Shown piece after piece: positions 24,359 to 33,099 of a stretch of DNA of 64,000 nt. This stretch comes from Blastocatellia bacterium (GTDB lineage: Bacteria; Acidobacteriota; Blastocatellia; UBA7656), in NCBI GenBank assembly GCA_035275065.1, contig DATENM010000028.1, forward strand, positions 1-64,000. The letters are read 5' to 3'. The notes below the pieces were generated by a model. The model was not told where the DNA came from and ran no database searches. It saw only the letters and a list, made by a program, of their open reading frames with translations. A program made the position numbers and the translations under genes. The first letter of the stretch is position 1, and each line of letters opens with the position of its first letter.

Positions 24359-26527
24359 TCAGCGCAAGCGATAGATGATGTACTTGGCCTGGTCTGAATA
24401 GAGCGGCTCGACGTACTGGCTGGTGAAGAGGTCTAAGGCCGCCCAGTTCCTGAGCTGCACATAGTAATCGGGCCGCGACTTTTCCAGCACCTTCGAGGTC
24501 ATCAGCGAGGCGCTGCCGCTGCGCTTGGCGCCCCACGGAAAAATGCCTTGCGCGACTAGCAGGTGCGTAATCCCCTGCCGCTTGAGGTCATCCCTGACCT
24601 CGGCCATCGAATCGTTGTGCAACAGCAAACGCTGCCAGCCGGTGGTGTCGAGACTGGTGTCTGCGACATAGTCGCGCTGCAAGCCGTAAGACATCTGCGC
24701 GCCGATCATCATCACGCGCGCATCCCGCGGCAGCGTTCGGTTGATGAAATTGATGGCCTGATAATAAAACATTGACGACATGAAGCCGCGCCGTGATAAC
24801 TGCCCGGTCAGGTACTGCGCGCCGCGCAGCTCACCGAATTGTGTGAAGCTCGTAAAGGCGAGCGGCGCAATTGCCGCGCTCAAGGCGATGGCCGCGAGCG
24901 CCTTTGAGCCGATGGCCACCCAGCGCGACCGCGCCTTCAACGCCGCCCAGTCGGTCAACCCGGTCAGCACGTAAGCCGTGACGATAGTTAATGCCGGGTA
25001 CAGCGGCAGCAGGTAACGGCTGTGCCAGATCACCTGCGTCAGCAGCGCATAGAAACCGACGCTGAGCGCCACGAGCCAGATCACCCGCCGCGACTTGCGC
25101 AAGAAGAGGACGAGCGGCGCGAAGAGAAAAAGATAGTTCGGCTCGTGATAGCTTTCGGGCGCGTTATAGAGGTCGGGGTTGCTGAAGTATTCCCAGAAAT
25201 GCGGCGGGTGCTGAATCTGGCGATTGGCCACGGCCTGCGCCAATTCGGCTTCGCGCGCTTTGACGAGATCGGGCAAGGCCCGCCGCGCCTGCTCAAGGTG
25301 AGCCTCTAATCGAGCTTCGTCTGCGTCAGTGAAGTAACGCGCGTGGCCGTCGCTCAGCTCGGCAACTTCGCCGGTCGCAAACGGATAGATGGGATTGTGA
25401 AACCATAACTGGTTCTTGATGAACCAGGGCGAGGCGACCAGCAGCGTAATCGCTGTATAGAGCGCGGCACGCTTGATGATCGTAAGCCGTGGAGCCGACC
25501 TGCGCCAGAAACTTTCGAGCAAAAACATGACGCCGAGCAGCAACACCCACACGGCAGCCGTGTGCTTGACGCCGAGCGCAAAGCCGGCCAGCAGCGCCGA
25601 GGCATAGAGCCAGCCGCGCCCGTTGCTCTCCAGGCTGATCATCAGCGCGTAGGTGGCCATAAACAGCATGCAGGCAAGCGTGACATCAACGCGGCAGGTG
25701 ACTGAGACTTCGATCACCATGCCGGCGCCGAAGAAAGCGAACAGCGCCACGACACCCGTGCGCCGCGACAGGAAGCGCGCGCAGAACGCATAAAGCGCCA
25801 GCGCGCAGATGAGCGCAATCAGCAGGCTGAAGAGCTTCGCCGCCGTATCGCTCTTGGCCATCAGGGCGATGGCGTAGATCATCTGCGTCAGGAACGGCAT
25901 ATTGCCGGCGGCGTTGTCTACGAGCGGATAGACGCGCCCGTGATCGATGAAAGATTTCGTTGCCGGCAGATGATAGATCGCTTCGTCATAGGCGTGCGGC
26001 GGCGTCAGCGCCCGCAGCAGCAAGACGGCAAAGAAAGCGCAGAAGAGAATGGTGAGCGCCAGCCGCATGCGCGTCGCCATCACGGCAGCAATGCCGGCTT
26101 TTATTACGTCGGCGAGCGCCAAGGCTTCGCGCCACGACAGGCCCATCAAGACGGCGAGGGCGAGGCTAACCGGCAGCGCGGCCAGCATCCCGCCGAGCCC
26201 CAGGCCAAGCATCACGAGGCCGAGCAGGCCAACGCCCAACATGACTGAAACCGTCAGCTCTTCAGCCAGCCCTGCAAATGCGAGCCGCAAGCCCCCGGCG
26301 CAGCGCCGCCCGACACAGAAAGCGATGGCAATGAGTCCCAGCGCAAAGGTCAAATCGAATAAGCGGTCAACCGCCATCCAGGCGCTTTGGTAATTTTCGC
26401 CCCACTGAGCGATTTGGAGGTGCGCGTAAAACAACGCGCCGCCGCCGGCCAGCGCCATCAACAAAACGAAGTAGCGCGGCCTGAGCCATGCGCGCGCGCC
26501 ATCTCTCGGTAAAGCTATCTCTTGCAT
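24359..26527 (-). CDS. GT39/ArnT-like polytopic membrane glycosyltransferase
   Basis: A 722-residue membrane protein with roughly a dozen hydrophobic helices in the N-terminal two thirds and a soluble C-terminal domain. The first extracytoplasmic loop carries an acidic pair in TPPHAYDEAIYHLP, the position used for metal and lipid-phosphate sugar binding in GT-C enzymes (PMT, ArnT). It probably moves a sugar from a polyprenyl phosphate to an envelope acceptor; donor and acceptor are unknown. The ATG at 26527 is preferred to the TTG just upstream because AAGGAA is eight bases before it. Confidence 0.82.
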   Translation of the reverse strand: MQEIALPRDGARAWLRPRYFVLLMALAGGGALFYAHLQIAQWGENYQSAWMAVDRLFDLTFALGLIAIAFCVGRRCAGGLRLAFAGLAEELTVSVMLGVGLLGLVMLGLGLGGMLAALPVSLALAVLMGLSWREALALADVIKAGIAAVMATRMRLALTILFCAFFAVLLLRALTPPHAYDEAIYHLPATKSFIDHGRVYPLVDNAAGNMPFLTQMIYAIALMAKSDTAAKLFSLLIALICALALYAFCARFLSRRTGVVALFAFFGAGMVIEVSVTCRVDVTLACMLFMATYALMISLESNGRGWLYASALLAGFALGVKHTAAVWVLLLGVMFLLESFWRRSAPRLTIIKRAALYTAITLLVASPWFIKNQLWFHNPIYPFATGEVAELSDGHARYFTDADEARLEAHLEQARRALPDLVKAREAELAQAVANRQIQHPPHFWEYFSNPDLYNAPESYHEPNYLFLFAPLVLFLRKSRRVIWLVALSVGFYALLTQVIWHSRYLLPLYPALTIVTAYVLTGLTDWAALKARSRWVAIGSKALAAIALSAAIAPLAFTSFTQFGELRGAQYLTGQLSRRGFMSSMFYYQAINFINRTLPRDARVMMIGAQMSYGLQRDYVADTSLDTTGWQRLLLHNDSMAEVRDDLKRQGITHLLVAQGIFPWGAKRSGSASLMTSKVLEKSRPDYYVQLRNWAALDLFTSQYVEPLYSDQAKYIIYRLR

Positions 26528-26590
26528 CAAGGCTTCCTTCGCGGCTGCTGACCTCGGCAGCCGGAAATGCGGGGCGGGGTGCGGGGCAAA

Positions 26591-26609
26591 GGCGATTGTA
26601 ACAATCGCC
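26591..26609. promoter_or_regulatory. Operator-like palindrome upstream of the GT39-like gene
   Basis: GGCGATTGT and ACAATCGCC form a perfect 9-bp inverted repeat around a single A. It lies about 65-80 bp upstream of the glycosyltransferase start, in the promoter region. A dimeric regulator site is the simplest reading; the regulator is unknown. Confidence 0.4.
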
Positions 26610-26716
26610 CATCGCGAATTCTATAGAAACTTTCCCATGCCTCGACTGAGGCGTGGGCGGCCCGGCTTGCGCGCCGCGGCGCTTTCAAGCGAAGATGACA
26701 AAAGCCGTGATTAGAC

Positions 26717-26782
26717 GATGTGGCGCAAGCTGTTGGCTTGCGCCGCGACTCGCGCAAGCTAACCGCCTTGCGCCACATTTCC
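26717..26782. repeat. Intergenic inverted repeat, GTGGCGCAAG family
   Basis: ATGTGGCGCAAG (26718-26729) is perfectly complementary to CTTGCGCCACAT (26767-26778). The inner segments (GTTGGCTTGCGC and GCGCAAGCTAAC) pair with few mismatches. Relatives are at 40701-40775 and 56040-56105. It ends directly before the GTG start of the patatin gene, in a divergent gap. Confidence 0.88.
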
Positions 26783-26783
26783 T

Positions 26784-27614
26784 GTGAACAACCGTCATTC
26801 ACTTGCACCGCTCGACCCGCACAAGCCCATCAGCCTGGCGCTCGGCGCTGGCGGCATACGCGGCATGGCGCACGTCGGCGTGCTGGAAGCCCTCGCCGAG
26901 CGCGGCTTTCAGATCAGCGAAATGGTCGGCACCAGCGTCGGCGCGCTGATCCTCGCTTTCTATACCGCGGTCGGAATGGACGTGCCGACGCTCAGGCGTT
27001 TTGGGGCCAGCCTGACAACCAGGCACCTGCTGGCATGGGCGTGGCTGCGGCGCGCGCCGGACTTCATGCGTCGGCGGTTCCTGCACCGCGCCGGCGTCAT
27101 CCCCGAATCGCTCGACCGTTTGGCCGCGGCTTCGGGTGAGCCGCTCTATCACGGCGTCGAGCGCATCGGCATGGTTGCCTATGATTTGATTGCTCGCGAA
27201 GAAGTCTTCTTTCACAACCTGCAATCGGGCTTCCCGCTCTCAGACGCGACGCGCGGCGCCGCCGCCATCCCGCATGTTTACCCGCCGCGCGATTGCCTGA
27301 TGAGCGGGCGGCGCATGCGGCTGATCGATGGCGGCGTCACCAACCTGCTGCCGGTCGAGTACCTATTCACTGCGCCGTTTCGCCCGCAACAGGTTCTCGC
27401 CATAGATGTCTCGAACCGCGAGCGCCAGCGGCGGGCGAATCTCGCAAAGCTCGAAGCGTTGCGCCACGCCCATCCCGACACGCCGATCCGCGTGGTACAG
27501 CCTGAAACGCTGGGGCGCGGCACCCTGCTCTTCCGGCGCGCAGAGGTGCGAACGCTGATTGATTCGGGCCACCGCGCCGCCGCCGCGCTGTTGGCCGAGC
27601 CCCGGCTTTTGTGA
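26784..27614 (+). CDS. Patatin-like phospholipase
   Basis: A 276-residue serine lipid acyl-hydrolase. It has the oxyanion-hole motif ALGAGGIRGMAHVGVL (GGxRG), the nucleophile elbow GTSVGA (Ser of GxSxG) and the catalytic aspartate in LIDGGVTNLLPVEYLF (DG dyad), all in the right order. There is no signal peptide, so it acts in the cytoplasm or on the inner leaflet, or is secreted by another route. The start is the GTG at 26784, with no clear Shine-Dalgarno because the palindromic repeat is immediately upstream. A later start would remove the oxyanion loop. Confidence 0.9.
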   Translation: MNNRHSLAPLDPHKPISLALGAGGIRGMAHVGVLEALAERGFQISEMVGTSVGALILAFYTAVGMDVPTLRRFGASLTTRHLLAWAWLRRAPDFMRRRFLHRAGVIPESLDRLAAASGEPLYHGVERIGMVAYDLIAREEVFFHNLQSGFPLSDATRGAAAIPHVYPPRDCLMSGRRMRLIDGGVTNLLPVEYLFTAPFRPQQVLAIDVSNRERQRRANLAKLEALRHAHPDTPIRVVQPETLGRGTLLFRRAEVRTLIDSGHRAAAALLAEPRLL

Positions 27615-27822
27615 TTTTTTTGTTGCGCTAATTGGAAGCACTGGCGCGCTGCCGGACGCCATTCTATAATCCGTTTGCGCAGCCTGACTGCGTGTAGTCG
27701 CTTGTCCTGACCCCTTAAGGCACAACAAGCAGTTAACGATTGACGTTTAATCGCAGGCCCGGCGGTCTTGCCACCCGGCAAGATGCCGCAGGTTGGCGTG
27801 TCGTCAGAGGTGGCTTCCTCAG

Positions 27823-28287
27823 ATGTGGACAAAAGTGATTCTTATCGTCGCCATGTTGGTGCTCCTGCCGGTGATGGCTTCGTCGTCCGGCAGCGCCAGT
27901 TTTCGCGTCACCGCGCCCGGCCCCGAGCCTTGCACATGCGCCAAAGCGCCGCGCCAGAGTTTTGAAGCGCTGCTGCCCTGCGCCTGGAAGCAAGCCCAGT
28001 TCGAAGTCGCCGGCCATTTCCCGCAGGTCGCCGAGCGCGTTTACACGATTGAGCGCTCGGCGGTCACGCTGCGCCAGGGGCGCTGGTACGACGACGAGTT
28101 CAAAGCCTACATCGTCGGCGACACCGATCTCGAACGCGACCCGCCGGTGATGATCGGCCTGACCGGCGACACGCGCTACGATTACGAGACGGCGGTTCAC
28201 GAGTACAAGCACTTTGCCATTGATAGCCTGAGGCTCGGCGAAACGGCGCACGCCTGGGTTGACAGCGAAGAAGACGACAACCGCTGA
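27823..28287 (+). CDS. Small exported protein with HExxH motif (possible metallopeptidase)
   Basis: A 154-residue protein with an N-terminal signal peptide (MWTKVILIVAMLVLLPVMA) and a mature domain of about 130 residues. Near the C-terminus is AVHEYKHFAIDSL, a perfect HExxH (H126, E127, H130) set in a helix-like context, with a further histidine at H143 that could be the third zinc ligand. Cysteines C37, C39 and C53 may form disulfides. I do not recognise the family. It is small for a peptidase and may instead be an inactive or non-proteolytic zinc protein. The start at 27823 opens the signal peptide. Confidence 0.75.
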   Translation: MWTKVILIVAMLVLLPVMASSSGSASFRVTAPGPEPCTCAKAPRQSFEALLPCAWKQAQFEVAGHFPQVAERVYTIERSAVTLRQGRWYDDEFKAYIVGDTDLERDPPVMIGLTGDTRYDYETAVHEYKHFAIDSLRLGETAHAWVDSEEDDNR

Positions 28288-28288
28288 A

Positions 28289-28429
28289 GAAGGAAAAAGT
28301 AAAAAGTAAAAAGGCAAAAGGTCGGCAGGGGATTGAATAGATAGGATCAAGCGCCTTCACCGCTCGCCTTTGCCTACCTATTGATCCGGCTCCGTCACTT
28401 TTGCCTTTTTACTTTTGCCTTTTTCCTTC
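28289..28429. repeat. Intergenic long inverted repeat, 7-nt words (family AAGTAAA/AAGGCAA)
   Basis: The arms 28289-28320 and 28398-28429 are complementary at 30 of 32 positions. After a leading G the left arm reads AAGGAAA, AAGTAAA, AAGTAAA, AAGGCAA, AAG. The right arm, on the minus strand, reads AAGGAAA, AAGGCAA, AAGTAAA, AAGGCAA, AAG. One word is exchanged between the arms. An inner palindrome (GGATCAA/TTGATCC) is nested in the centre. It is the same family as 5654-5769 and lies between two co-oriented genes for exported proteins. Confidence 0.9.
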
Positions 28430-28470
28430 CCGCCGCAGGCGGGGTGGGCGCTGATAATCGGAGAAAGACC

Positions 28471-28905
28471 ATGCAAAGAGCAACGCGCGCTACCTATTTT
28501 GCAATCGCCTGTCTTACCGCCCTCGCCTTATTGTCGGCGCGCGCCGGCACAGCCTCTTCCGCGAACGGAGCGCCCTCGGCACAGGACGTAATGAGTCTCG
28601 ACCGGCGCATCAGCACCCTCGAACAACACCTCTTCCAGATGGAATCGAACATCAGTCAGCTACAACAGCGGGTGCTATACGCGCAGCGGCAGCCGGCTAC
28701 GACCGCTCCCCCCGACCCGGAAGTCGAGCGCCTGCGCCTTGAGCTGAGCCTCTTGCAGAGCCGCCTCGGCGAAGTCGAATGCGGCTTGTTGAAGCTCGAC
28801 GAGCGCACGCTGCCGGCAGCCGCCCGCGCGCAGCAGTCGAAGCCGGCTGATCCGTGCCGCGCGCAGCCCAACACGCCTGTGCGACTGTCGAGCCGGCGAC
28901 AGTGA
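28471..28905 (+). CDS. Small exported coiled-coil protein
   Basis: A 144-residue protein with a signal peptide (TYFAIACLTALALLSARAG) and then a heptad-rich segment (LDRRISTLEQHLFQMESN, ISQLQQRVLYAQ and ERLRLELSLLQSRLGEVE) predicted to form a coiled coil. It has a low-complexity, proline/glutamine-rich tail. It is probably a periplasmic structural or adaptor protein; no family is recognised. GGAG eight bases before the ATG at 28471 decides the start; the longer in-frame reading from 28381 translates the upstream repeat. A terminator-like hairpin follows about 75 bp after the stop. Confidence 0.75.
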   Translation: MQRATRATYFAIACLTALALLSARAGTASSANGAPSAQDVMSLDRRISTLEQHLFQMESNISQLQQRVLYAQRQPATTAPPDPEVERLRLELSLLQSRLGEVECGLLKLDERTLPAAARAQQSKPADPCRAQPNTPVRLSSRRQ

Positions 28906-29394
28906 TTCGCCCACGAGCGATCAAAACGTGATTCGCCGGGCGGTGACCTTTCACTGCTGTGGCCATAGATTTGATTAACGACAAGGTGCGCCTGCGTCTC
29001 CTGACGGAGAGGCGGCGCACCTTGTTGTTTGGAATGAAGGCTACATTCGGCTGACGCCAGAGCGTAAAGGCGACGAAAGCGGCGACGCGCTTCCCCATGC
29101 GGGTTGAGCGCCGATGGCGACTCGCTTGAGGTCTGCTTTCAGCGGCTGATCGAGGCCGAGCGCGCCGCGACCGGGGCGACTAATTTTTGCTACCAATTCA
29201 TGTAGTGACACGCTTCCACTTTCTGGCAATAATCGTAACGCCAAAGTGGAATGTGGCAGCCCCGGTCACCTTTAAGCTACTGCCCTTCCGAACAAGATGA
29301 GGAGAATTGGCTTCGCCTCGACCTGACGTATGCCCCCGCATTCGCAAGGCTCAACCGTGCATATCAAGCAACCGGATTGAAAAGGAGAATCAAC
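28906..29394 (+). other. Gap between the coiled-coil gene and the DUF1800 gene
   Basis: No convincing gene is visible. The gap holds the terminator at 28981-29030 and a short inverted repeat, CCACTTT (29216-29222) with AAAGTGG (29243-29249). The remainder is a leader upstream of the GTG start of the DUF1800 gene. The frame of that gene stays open back to 29251, but those residues are not signal-peptide-like, so I treat them as untranslated. Confidence 0.5.
28981..29030 (+). terminator. Probable intrinsic terminator
   Basis: ACAAGGTGCGCC (28981-28992) pairs perfectly with GGCGCACCTTGT (29013-29024), with further GTCTC/GAGAG pairing inside. The T-rich TTGTTGTTT follows the stem. It is downstream of the coiled-coil protein gene on the same strand. 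Confidence 0.7.
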
Positions 29395-31713
29395 GTGCGC
29401 CCAAATTCTATCTTGCGATTTACATTCTCGCTTCTGTTGATCTTCACGATGCTGGCTCCCGGCCTGCAAGCCGCGCCGCCCGTCGGCGTGACCGTCGCCA
29501 TTGACCCGGTCACCCTGACGCTGCCTGCCGGCAGCACCCGCCAGTACAGTGTCAAAGTGGTCGGTGCGACGAACACTGCCGTCACCTGGACGATTAACAA
29601 CCTTCCGGGAGGCGATGCCACCGTCGGCACGATCAGCGGCACGGGCTTTTACACGGCCCCCCCCGTGCCGCCCCCCAACTATACCGTCACGATCCAAGCC
29701 ACCAGCGTCGCCGACCCGACGGCCTTTGCCGCCGGCACCATCACGGTGCGCAATCAGGTGCCTTATGTGACGTCTGTAGTGCCCGCGACGCTGCCGCCTG
29801 GCCCGTTCAGCCTCACCGTCAATGGCAGCCGCTTCGTCAACGGCGCGCAGGTCTTGTGGAACAACACGCCGCTCCAGACGAACTTCGTCTCGACCACACA
29901 GCTCACCGCGACCGGCAACGCCGCCCAGGTTGGCAGCTTCAACGTCACGGTCGCCAATCCCGGCCCGGCGGCGGTCTCGACGCCGCTTACGGTCAAAGTC
30001 GTTTCGACCGTGGTGGTGAATGTGACGCCGGCCTCTGTCGGTCTGGTGCCCGGCGCAGCGCAGCAGTTTCAAGCCAATGTAACCGGCACGCCGAACACGG
30101 CGGTGACCTGGAAAGTCAACGGCTCGACGGGCGGCGACCCGTCTGTAGGCACGATTACACAAAGCGGCTTGTACACCGCGCCGAACACCGTCCCGACCGC
30201 CGGCGTCGTCACCGTTTCGGCGTTGAGCCAGGCCGATAACATTACGCAGGGCACGGCCACCGTGACGATTCAAGACCCGCTGGCCATCACCTATGGCCGC
30301 TTCCTCGATCAAGCCACCTTCGGCTCGACGCCGCAACTGATGGCGCACGTCCGTCAGGTCGGCATTCAGGCGTTCCTGGATGAGCAGTTCGCGACGCCCG
30401 AATCGCCGTGGCCGTCGCTTTCGACGGCGCAACGCTCGGACGCCGTAGACGCTTTCTTTGGCAATGCCCTGAACGGCCAGGATCAACTGCGGCAGCGCGT
30501 GCTGTTCGCGCTCAGCGAAATCATCGTCGTCGCCATGAACAAAAACACCAACGGCAACGAGATTGTGCCGTGGTTGCAGGTCTTGAGCCGCAACGCCTTC
30601 GGCAATTACCGCACGCTGCTGCGCGAGATCACCCTGGACGCTTCGATGGGCAAGTACCTCGACATGGTCAACAGCGCGCGGCCCGGCATCAGCGGCGGCG
30701 CCAACGAGAACTACGCCCGCGAGGTGATGCAGTTGTTCAGCATCGGCCTGTGGAAGCTGAACCCGGACGGCTCGCAGCAGATGGACGCGCAGGGCAACCC
30801 GATGCCAACTTACACACAGACAGACGTGAAGCAGATGGCGCTGGCGCTGACCGGCTGGACGTATGGCAACTCGACGGGCATCCCGCCGGCGTATCAGAAC
30901 TGGAATTATTACCCCGGCCCGATGCTGCCGATCCTGTCTTACCACGACCGCACGCAGAAGACGATCCTCGGGCAAACGCTGGCGGCGAATCAGACGAACG
31001 CGCAAGACCTCGACGGCGCGATTGATATTCTCTTCAATCACCCGAACGTCGGCCCGTTCCTTGCCACGCGCTTGATCCGCGCGCTGGTCACGAGCAATCC
31101 CAGCCCGGCTTACATCGCGCGCGTTGCCGACGCCTTCAACGACAACGGCCAGGGCGTGCGCGGCGACATGAAAGCGGTGATCCGCGCCATCCTGATGGAT
31201 GCGGAAGCGCGCGACGACAACCCGCCATCGAACTTTGGCCGCCTGCGCACGCCTGTGCAGCAGACCATCGCTTACCTGCGAGCCCTGAACATGCAGACCG
31301 GCCAGCCGTCGCAGTTCGCCTACATCTTCTACACCTTCGGCGAAGGCATACTCGACGCGCCGTCGGTCTTCGGCCATTACTCGCCGATGTATCACGTGCC
31401 GAAGTCGCCACTGTTCGGGCCGGAGTTTCAAATCTATTCGCCGACCGAAGCCGTCAACCGCGCCAACTACCTGTATGGCTTTATGGCGAACCCATATCCG
31501 ATTAACCCGGCCTTGCAGCCGTTCGTCAGCGTCGCCGGCAACTCGACGGCGCTCATCAACGCGGTGGACAACGCGCTGCTCTACGGCAGGATGTCGCCGC
31601 AGATGCGCACGGCGCTGATCAACGCGCTGCCGGCGATGTCCGACAATAATCAACGCGTCATGACCGTGCTTTACTTGACGGCGACGTCGGGCGATTACCT
31701 GATACAGCACTAA
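29395..31713 (+). CDS. Secreted DUF1800 protein with Ig-like and IPT/TIG domains
   Basis: A 772-residue exported protein. After the signal peptide (SILRFTFSLLLIFTMLAPGLQA) come an Ig-like domain (about 33-120), an IPT/TIG-like domain (about 125-205), a second Ig-like domain (about 207-295) and the DUF1800 domain to the end (LDQATFGSTPQLMAHV, QRVLFALSEIIVV, NENYAREVMQLFSIG, MALALTGWTY, LIRALVTSNPSP). The two Ig-like domains repeat the pattern NTAVTW, GGDxxVGTI, GxYTAP, showing internal duplication. DUF1800 function is unknown; it occurs beside DUF1501 genes, as here. The start is the GTG at 29395, seven bases after AAAGGAG. Confidence 0.92.
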   Translation: MRPNSILRFTFSLLLIFTMLAPGLQAAPPVGVTVAIDPVTLTLPAGSTRQYSVKVVGATNTAVTWTINNLPGGDATVGTISGTGFYTAPPVPPPNYTVTIQATSVADPTAFAAGTITVRNQVPYVTSVVPATLPPGPFSLTVNGSRFVNGAQVLWNNTPLQTNFVSTTQLTATGNAAQVGSFNVTVANPGPAAVSTPLTVKVVSTVVVNVTPASVGLVPGAAQQFQANVTGTPNTAVTWKVNGSTGGDPSVGTITQSGLYTAPNTVPTAGVVTVSALSQADNITQGTATVTIQDPLAITYGRFLDQATFGSTPQLMAHVRQVGIQAFLDEQFATPESPWPSLSTAQRSDAVDAFFGNALNGQDQLRQRVLFALSEIIVVAMNKNTNGNEIVPWLQVLSRNAFGNYRTLLREITLDASMGKYLDMVNSARPGISGGANENYAREVMQLFSIGLWKLNPDGSQQMDAQGNPMPTYTQTDVKQMALALTGWTYGNSTGIPPAYQNWNYYPGPMLPILSYHDRTQKTILGQTLAANQTNAQDLDGAIDILFNHPNVGPFLATRLIRALVTSNPSPAYIARVADAFNDNGQGVRGDMKAVIRAILMDAEARDDNPPSNFGRLRTPVQQTIAYLRALNMQTGQPSQFAYIFYTFGEGILDAPSVFGHYSPMYHVPKSPLFGPEFQIYSPTEAVNRANYLYGFMANPYPINPALQPFVSVAGNSTALINAVDNALLYGRMSPQMRTALINALPAMSDNNQRVMTVLYLTATSGDYLIQH

Positions 31714-31729
31714 CGCAATGAGGCAAACG

Positions 31730-33091
31730 ATGAAAAATACACATAAGATTTCACGCCGCGGTTTCATGCAGATGGGCGCGAGCTTTGGCATGCTGGCCGC
31801 GCTCGGGCGCTTGCCTTTAGCCAGCGCCGCACCTGCTCAGGATTACAAAGCGCTCGTCTGCGTTTTTATGTTCGGCGGCAACGATGGCCACAACACCGTC
31901 GTGCCGCTCGGTAATCCACAATACAGCACCTATCAGGCGGCGCGCGGCGCGCTGGCGCTGCCGCCGAGCCAGTTGCTCGCCATTGGCGACCCTGTGCAGG
32001 GCGCGTTCGGTTTGCACTATGGCTTGCCGGAGTTGCAGAACATCTATCAGCAGGCGCGCATGGCTGTGCTTGCGAACGTCGGCATGCTGGTGCGCCCGAC
32101 TTCGTACCTCGACTTTCAGAGCAACAATCAGTTGCCGACCAACCTGCGCTCGCACTCCGATCAAGTCCAGCAGATGCAGACCGGTTACCCGAACGCTTTC
32201 GGCGCGAGCGGCTGGGGCGGGCGTTCGGCAGACGCCATGCAGGCGGCGAACACCGGCACCAACTTCCCCGTGTCAATTTCGCTGAACGGCCAGGCGCTCT
32301 TCTGCACCGGCAGCGTCATCCAGTCGGCGAGCTTACAGCCGGGGAACTATCTCGACCAGAACGCCATGAGCCTCTGGCCTTCGACGGCGGCGCAGGCGCG
32401 GGCGACGGCGCAGCAGCAGATTCTCGCGGCCGGCAGCAGCAACCAGATGATCGCGGCAGCCAACAAGGCCATGAGCGATGCGCTGGCGCTCAACCCGCTG
32501 CTCAAATCGGCGGCGGGCGGCACGCCGTTTACGACGCCCTTCCCGCAGACGCAGATCGGCAACCAGTTGAAAGAGATCGCCCGCATCATCAGCCTGCGCT
32601 CGCAGCTTGGCGCGGCGCGGCAGGTTTTCTTTGCCGGGCTCGGCGGCTTCGACACGCACGGCGGGCAGTCGTATCAGCAATGGAGCTTGCTGATGCAGAT
32701 CAGCGCGGCGATGGGCGCTTTCTATAACGCCACGGTCGAGATGGGCATTGCCGATCAAGTGACCAGCTTCACGCTGTCGGATTTCGGGCGGACGTTGCAG
32801 CCGTCGGGGACGGGCTCGGATCACGGCTGGGGCAGTCACCACTTCATCGTCGGCGGCGCGGTCGCGGGCGGGCGAATGTATGGCCGCTATCCGCTGATGA
32901 CCAACTACAGCAACTTCAACGCGACCGGCGATGATTACGCGGACACGCGCGGCGTGATGCTGCCCGGCGTCTCGCTGGCGCAGTACGGCGCGACGCTGGC
33001 GAAGTGGTTCGGCGCAAGTGACGCGCAGCTCGACACCGTCTTTCCAACGCTCACGAATTTCGGCGTGCGCGACCTGGGATTTATGGGATAG
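31730..33091 (+). CDS. Tat-exported DUF1501 protein
   Basis: A 453-residue DUF1501 protein, distantly related to the alkaline phosphatase/sulfatase superfamily. The N-terminus has a twin-arginine signal (SRRGFMQMGASFGMLAALG). Mature blocks are LVCVFMFGGNDGHNTVVP, SHSDQVQQMQ, GLGGFDTHGGQ, TLSDFGRTLQPSGTGSDHGWGSHHF and LPGVSLAQYGATLAKWFG. The D/H-rich motifs are those expected to bind metal. It follows the DUF1800 gene by 16 bp and they surely act together in an unknown extracytoplasmic process. The ATG at 31730 is preferred (GAGG six bases upstream); an in-frame ATG at 31718 adds four residues. Confidence 0.92.
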   Translation: MKNTHKISRRGFMQMGASFGMLAALGRLPLASAAPAQDYKALVCVFMFGGNDGHNTVVPLGNPQYSTYQAARGALALPPSQLLAIGDPVQGAFGLHYGLPELQNIYQQARMAVLANVGMLVRPTSYLDFQSNNQLPTNLRSHSDQVQQMQTGYPNAFGASGWGGRSADAMQAANTGTNFPVSISLNGQALFCTGSVIQSASLQPGNYLDQNAMSLWPSTAAQARATAQQQILAAGSSNQMIAAANKAMSDALALNPLLKSAAGGTPFTTPFPQTQIGNQLKEIARIISLRSQLGAARQVFFAGLGGFDTHGGQSYQQWSLLMQISAAMGAFYNATVEMGIADQVTSFTLSDFGRTLQPSGTGSDHGWGSHHFIVGGAVAGGRMYGRYPLMTNYSNFNATGDDYADTRGVMLPGVSLAQYGATLAKWFGASDAQLDTVFPTLTNFGVRDLGFMG

Positions 33092-33099
33092 CAGCGAGC

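Noticed and set aside
27632-27670. Sigma-70 promoter with TATAAT at 27665-27670
   Set aside because: The -10 is perfect, but TTGGAA is 27 bases upstream, too far, and no acceptable -35 is at 16-18 bases; not strong enough to list as a feature.
29041-29244. 67-residue minus-strand frame before the DUF1800 gene
   Set aside because: It has no Shine-Dalgarno, no motif and sits in a leader region; codon pattern is not convincing.
29272-31791. 839-residue open frame antisense to the DUF1800 gene
   Set aside because: It is arginine/histidine/valine-rich, without motifs or signal, and mirrors the high-GC coding frame of a well-supported gene; it is a shadow frame.
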